From Ancylobacter novellus DSM 506 (GTDB taxonomy: Bacteria; Pseudomonadota; Alphaproteobacteria; Rhizobiales; Xanthobacteraceae), in assembly GCF_000092925.1 (NCBI RefSeq), contig NC_014217.1, positions 4,588,001 through 4,652,000 on the forward strand: 64,000 nucleotides of DNA. The letters run 5' to 3'. The first letter of the stretch is position 1, and every line of letters starts with the position of its first letter. Of this stretch, positions 61,082-64,000 are shown piece after piece. The notes below the pieces were generated by a model. It worked only from the letters and a program-made list of their open reading frames with translations. It made no database searches and was not told the origin of the DNA. The translations under genes and the position numbers were made by a program.

Positions 61082-62835
61082 TCTCACGCATATCGGCTTC
61101 TCCCGCGGCGGCCGAATGGCCCGCCCTCCTCGTCGGGCGCGCCTGGCGCTCCGCGGTGCTCGGGCGCGTCGCCAGCATCGGCCTGTTCGCCGTCATCGCC
61201 GCGTGGATCGTGCTGAGCTTCCGCGACTACGGCATCAGCAATGACGAGCCGGTGCAGCACACCTACGGGCAATTGCTGCTCGCCTGGTACGCCAGCGGCT
61301 TCACCGACGACCGGGCCTTCCACTACATCAACCTCTATCTCTATGGCGGGCTGTTCGACCTGATCGCGGCGGGGCTGGAGCCCTATGTGCCGCTGCCGCT
61401 CTATGAGTGGCGGCACCTGCTCTCCGCCGGTTTCGGATTCGTCGGGCTGATCGGCGTGTGGCGCCTCGCCAAGCTGCTCAGCGGCGAGAAGGCCGGCATC
61501 CTCGCCGTGCTCATGCTGGCCTTCACCGGCATGTATGGCGGGGCGATGTTCACCCACACCAAGGACGTGCCCTTCGCCGCCGCCATGGCGTGGAGCCTCT
61601 ATTTCATCACCGCCTGCGTGGTGCAGCTCCCAGTGGCGCCGAGCTGGCGCGCCGCCCTCGGGCTCGGCGTCTCCATCGGCTGCGCCCTCGGCCTGCGGGT
61701 CGGCGGCGTGTTCGGGGTGTTCTACCTGGTGCTGACCATCGCGGCGGCGACGCTGGTGTTCCGCGACATCCGCCTGCCGCTGCGGGTGCTGCCACGCCTT
61801 ATCGCCGCCGCGGCGGTCTCCTTCGCCATCACCGCGCTCGCCTGGCCGTGGTCGATGCTGCCCCCGACCAACCTGTTCGCGGCGATGGGGGCGTTCAACA
61901 ACTTCACCTTCGACCTCAGCACGCTGTTCAACGGCAAGCTGGTGCCGATCGGCCAGGTGCCGCCGACCTACATGTCGGAATATCTGCTGATCAAGCTGCC
62001 GGAGATCACGCTGCTCGGCCTCTTCGCTGCGCTGGCGATGGCGGGTGTCTCGGGCGTGCGGCTCGTGCTCGCCCACCGCACTACGCAGGCGACGCAGCTT
62101 CATCCGCGCCGGCTGATCGGCTATCTGCCGCTGCTGCTGGCGGTGTTCGTGCCGATCGTCTTCACGCTCACCGACGATCCGCCGCTCTATAACGGCATCC
62201 GCCATTTCCTCTTCGTGCTGCCGCCGGTGACGGTGCTGGCCGCGCTCGGCCTGCAGGCGGCGTGGCGCCACCTGTGGCGGCGCTCCCACGTGCTCGGCCT
62301 CGGCTTCGCCACCGCGGCGCTGGCAATTGTCACCTTTAATGCCACCACCTTCCTGCGCCTGCATCCTTACGAATATGTCGCCTATAACCAGCTCGTCGGC
62401 GGCACCGCCGGTGCGTGGGGCCGGTTCGAGGGCGACTATTGGTCGACCAGCCTGCGCGAGGCGGCGCTGGCCCTGCGCCACAGCCTGGAACAGGAGGGCC
62501 ATCCGCCCGGTCGCCGCTACAAGGTGGCGGTCTGCGCCGAGGACGTGCAGGCCTCGACCTATCTCGGGCCGGATTTCGACATGGTCGACGACTGGGACGC
62601 CGCCGACTTCCTCATGACCGCCCGCAACACCGGCTGCGACGACGCGCCGGGCCTCGCCTATGCGACGGTGAGCCGGATGGGCGTCCCGCTTGCCACCACG
62701 CTGGATATGCGCCTGCGCCATGCACCGCTCGAGACGCCACTGCCGGCCGGCAAGGACACTCCCGGCTTCGACCTGAATGCCCCGGCGGTATCGCTGAAGG
62801 ATGGCGGCCCGCAGGTGGCCAAGGCGAAGCCATAG
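61078..62835 (+). CDS. Polytopic membrane protein, probable lipid-linked-sugar glycosyltransferase (585 aa)
   Basis: About 10-12 membrane helices, with an acidic motif in the first loop (YGISNDEPVQHTYGQ), as in GT-C/PMT-type enzymes that use polyprenyl-phosphate sugars. A soluble C-terminal part (from about residue 440) follows. It sits between a GtrB-like and a GtrA gene, so it likely adds the flipped sugar to an envelope acceptor, the role of GtrC in three-gene sets. The family is not certain. GTG start at 61078 overlaps the upstream stop. Confidence 0.7.
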   Translation: MISRISASPAAAEWPALLVGRAWRSAVLGRVASIGLFAVIAAWIVLSFRDYGISNDEPVQHTYGQLLLAWYASGFTDDRAFHYINLYLYGGLFDLIAAGLEPYVPLPLYEWRHLLSAGFGFVGLIGVWRLAKLLSGEKAGILAVLMLAFTGMYGGAMFTHTKDVPFAAAMAWSLYFITACVVQLPVAPSWRAALGLGVSIGCALGLRVGGVFGVFYLVLTIAAATLVFRDIRLPLRVLPRLIAAAAVSFAITALAWPWSMLPPTNLFAAMGAFNNFTFDLSTLFNGKLVPIGQVPPTYMSEYLLIKLPEITLLGLFAALAMAGVSGVRLVLAHRTTQATQLHPRRLIGYLPLLLAVFVPIVFTLTDDPPLYNGIRHFLFVLPPVTVLAALGLQAAWRHLWRRSHVLGLGFATAALAIVTFNATTFLRLHPYEYVAYNQLVGGTAGAWGRFEGDYWSTSLREAALALRHSLEQEGHPPGRRYKVAVCAEDVQASTYLGPDFDMVDDWDAADFLMTARNTGCDDAPGLAYATVSRMGVPLATTLDMRLRHAPLETPLPAGKDTPGFDLNAPAVSLKDGGPQVAKAKP

Positions 62836-62857
62836 AGTTGGCCGTAAGGAGCGTGTC

Positions 62858-63295
62858 ATGGCGGGCATGGTGCAGCAGGACGGGGCGGCGGGCCGGTGGC
62901 CGGCGCTGGTCGCCCGCGCCCGCCATCTCCTGCTCTTTGCCGCGCTCGGCGGCATCGGCACGCTCGCCCATTACGCCGTGCTGATCGGGCTGGTGCAGGG
63001 CGGCGTTGCCGGGCCGGTGGCGGGCTCGACCGCCGGCTTTCTCGTCGGCGGTCTCACCAACTACCAGCTCAACCGCCGCATCGTCTTCCGCTCGACCAAG
63101 CCTCACCATGAGGCGATGACCAAGTTCTTCCTCATCGCCGGCATCGGCCTCGTCATCAACGCCGCGCTGATGGCGCTGCTCACCGGCCCGCTCGCCGCAC
63201 CCTATCTGCCGGCGCAGGTGCTGGTCACCGGCCTGCTGGTGCTGTGGCACTATGCCGGCAACGCGCTGTGGACCTTCCGCGCCGGGGAGGGGTGA
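62858..63295 (+). CDS. GtrA-family flippase-like membrane protein
   Basis: A 145-residue protein with four membrane helices: HLLLFAALGGIGTLAHYAVL, STAGFLVGGLTNYQLNRRIV (the GtrA signature N-x-x-L-x-R), FLIAGIGLVINAALMALLTG and ALWTFRAGEG end. GtrA proteins are thought to flip the GtrB lipid-linked sugar. ATG 62858 has AAGGAGC upstream. It completes the GT2/membrane GT/GtrA set. Confidence 0.93.
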   Translation: MAGMVQQDGAAGRWPALVARARHLLLFAALGGIGTLAHYAVLIGLVQGGVAGPVAGSTAGFLVGGLTNYQLNRRIVFRSTKPHHEAMTKFFLIAGIGLVINAALMALLTGPLAAPYLPAQVLVTGLLVLWHYAGNALWTFRAGEG

Positions 63296-63335
63296 AGGGC
63301 GTCTTGACTCTCGGGCCGGAAAGAGTCGTTCTATA

Positions 63336-63350
63336 GAACAAAACATGAAC
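63336..63350. promoter_or_regulatory. LexA (SOS) box, GAAC-N7-GAAC
   Basis: GAAC (63336-63339) and GAAC (63347-63350) with a 7-bp spacer exactly match the alphaproteobacterial LexA operator. It lies 20 bp before the imuA start codon. A further GTTC-tata-GAAC dyad overlaps its left part. Confidence 0.9.
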
Positions 63351-63369
63351 GATCTTGAGTGCGCCGATC

Positions 63370-64000
63370 ATGGACACCGTCCGCGACATCGCCGCGCTGA
63401 GGCAGAAGCTCGCCGGGCTGGAGGCGGAGCGCCTGCCTGGCGTGGCCTCCTCCTTCTCCCTCGGCGCCGCCGGGCCGGCGCAAATCGCGCTCGCCCGCGG
63501 CGCGTTGCACGAGGTGCAGGCGAGCTATAGCGCCGACCTGCAGGCCGCCGCCGGCTTCACCTTGGCGCTGGCCCTGCGCGCGGCGGGTCCGCAGGCTCGG
63601 CCGATCCTGTGGATACGGCAGGACCTCACCGAGGCCGAGCTCGGCCGGCCCGAGGCGCTGGGCCTCGCCGCGCTCGGGCTCGACCCATCTCGGCTGATCC
63701 TGGTGCGGGCGCCGGATGCGGTCGAGGTGCTGCGGACGGCGGGCGACGCGGTGCGCTGCCCCGGCCTTGGGGCGCTCGTCATCGAGCCCTGGGGCGAGCC
63801 CAAGGCGCTCGACCTCACCGCCACCCGGCGCCTGTCGCTGCGCGCCGCCGCCTCCGGCGTGACGAGCTTTCTTTTGCGCGCCGCCGCCCGCGCCGCGCCG
63901 ACCGCGGTGGCGACGCGCTGGCGCGTGGCGCCGGCCGTCTCTTCGCCGCTGGATGGCGACTGGGGCGTCGATGTGCCCGGCTACCCGGCCTTCGCCGTCA
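63370..64000 (+). CDS. imuA: ImuA-like SOS mutagenesis protein, N-terminal part (runs off the window)
   Basis: The first 210 residues are inside the window. MDTVRDIAALRQKLAGLEAE and GPAQIALARGALHEVQA followed by a RecA-like domain (ILWIRQDLTEAELGRPEALG, LILVRAPDAVEVLRTAGDAV) match ImuA, which partners ImuB and DnaE2 in damage-induced mutagenesis. A LexA box lies directly upstream, as expected. imuB and dnaE2 would follow to the right, outside the window. Confidence 0.9.
   Translation, partial: MDTVRDIAALRQKLAGLEAERLPGVASSFSLGAAGPAQIALARGALHEVQASYSADLQAAAGFTLALALRAAGPQARPILWIRQDLTEAELGRPEALGLAALGLDPSRLILVRAPDAVEVLRTAGDAVRCPGLGALVIEPWGEPKALDLTATRRLSLRAAASGVTSFLLRAAARAAPTAVATRWRVAPAVSSPLDGDWGVDVPGYPAFAV

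Noticed and set aside
61084..62961. A 625-codon minus-strand open frame opposite the membrane glycosyltransferase gene
   Set aside because: Shadow frame rich in Arg, His and Gln; the plus-strand frame has membrane helices and operon context.

Overview
The window is GC-rich chromosomal DNA from an alphaproteobacterium, almost certainly of the order Hyphomicrobiales (Rhizobiales). The main evidence is the gene block pckA / chvI-chvG-hprK-EIIA(Man)-HPr-ahcY (40.9-49.1 kb), a short HprK without the N-terminal domain, and an alphaproteobacterial LexA box (GAAC-N7-GAAC) before imuA. A Xanthobacteraceae/Ancylobacteraceae-type host is my guess from protein character only.

Layout. 1-4.2 kb: a small redox/detoxification cluster (DJ-1/PfpI-like protein, ABM-type monooxygenase, glutathione transferase, peroxiredoxin-like protein) flanked by two LysR regulators. 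4.4-6.2 kb: a large serine recombinase whose N-terminal catalytic segment is missing or degenerate. 6.3-23.9 kb: a 17.6-kb integrated element bounded by a perfect 26-bp direct repeat (6327-6352 and 23899-23924). The right copy is the 3' end of an intact tRNA-Ser(GGA) gene. Paired 12-bp repeats lie just inside both ends and look like integrase arm sites. The element carries two tyrosine recombinases, a RecA-like replication ATPase, some phage morphogenesis genes (prohead protease, tape measure, tail fibre) but no terminase, portal or major capsid gene that I can recognise. Its cargo includes a convergent TcmP / DUF5131 pair, a low-GC divergent pair (PIN-like protein and trypsin-like protease), and several structured non-coding segments.

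24-38 kb: core-like genome with an RND efflux pair, then a three-gene operon (transglutaminase-DUF2126, circularly permuted ATP-grasp fused to Alpha-E, second transglutaminase) followed by an AmpG-like permease. The operon looks like a peptide-ligating/peptidase system whose product is unknown. 38-49 kb: recR, a cation/proton antiporter-like protein, pckA, a HugZ-like protein, the ChvI/ChvG two-component system, the regulatory PTS and ahcY.

49-58 kb: housekeeping and signalling genes (GNAT, ferredoxin-NADP reductase, VOC protein, PAS-PAS-GGDEF cyclase, aldehyde dehydrogenase, YegD-like Hsp70, ExoD) and a tandem pair of small secreted paralogues. 58-63.3 kb: a surface-glycan set (DUF983, ChbG-like deacetylase, GtrB-like GT2, membrane glycosyltransferase-like protein, GtrA). 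The window ends inside imuA, the first gene of an SOS-mutagenesis cassette.

All calls rest on reading the sequence; no database search was run. Longer intergenic stretches are listed with what they hold.
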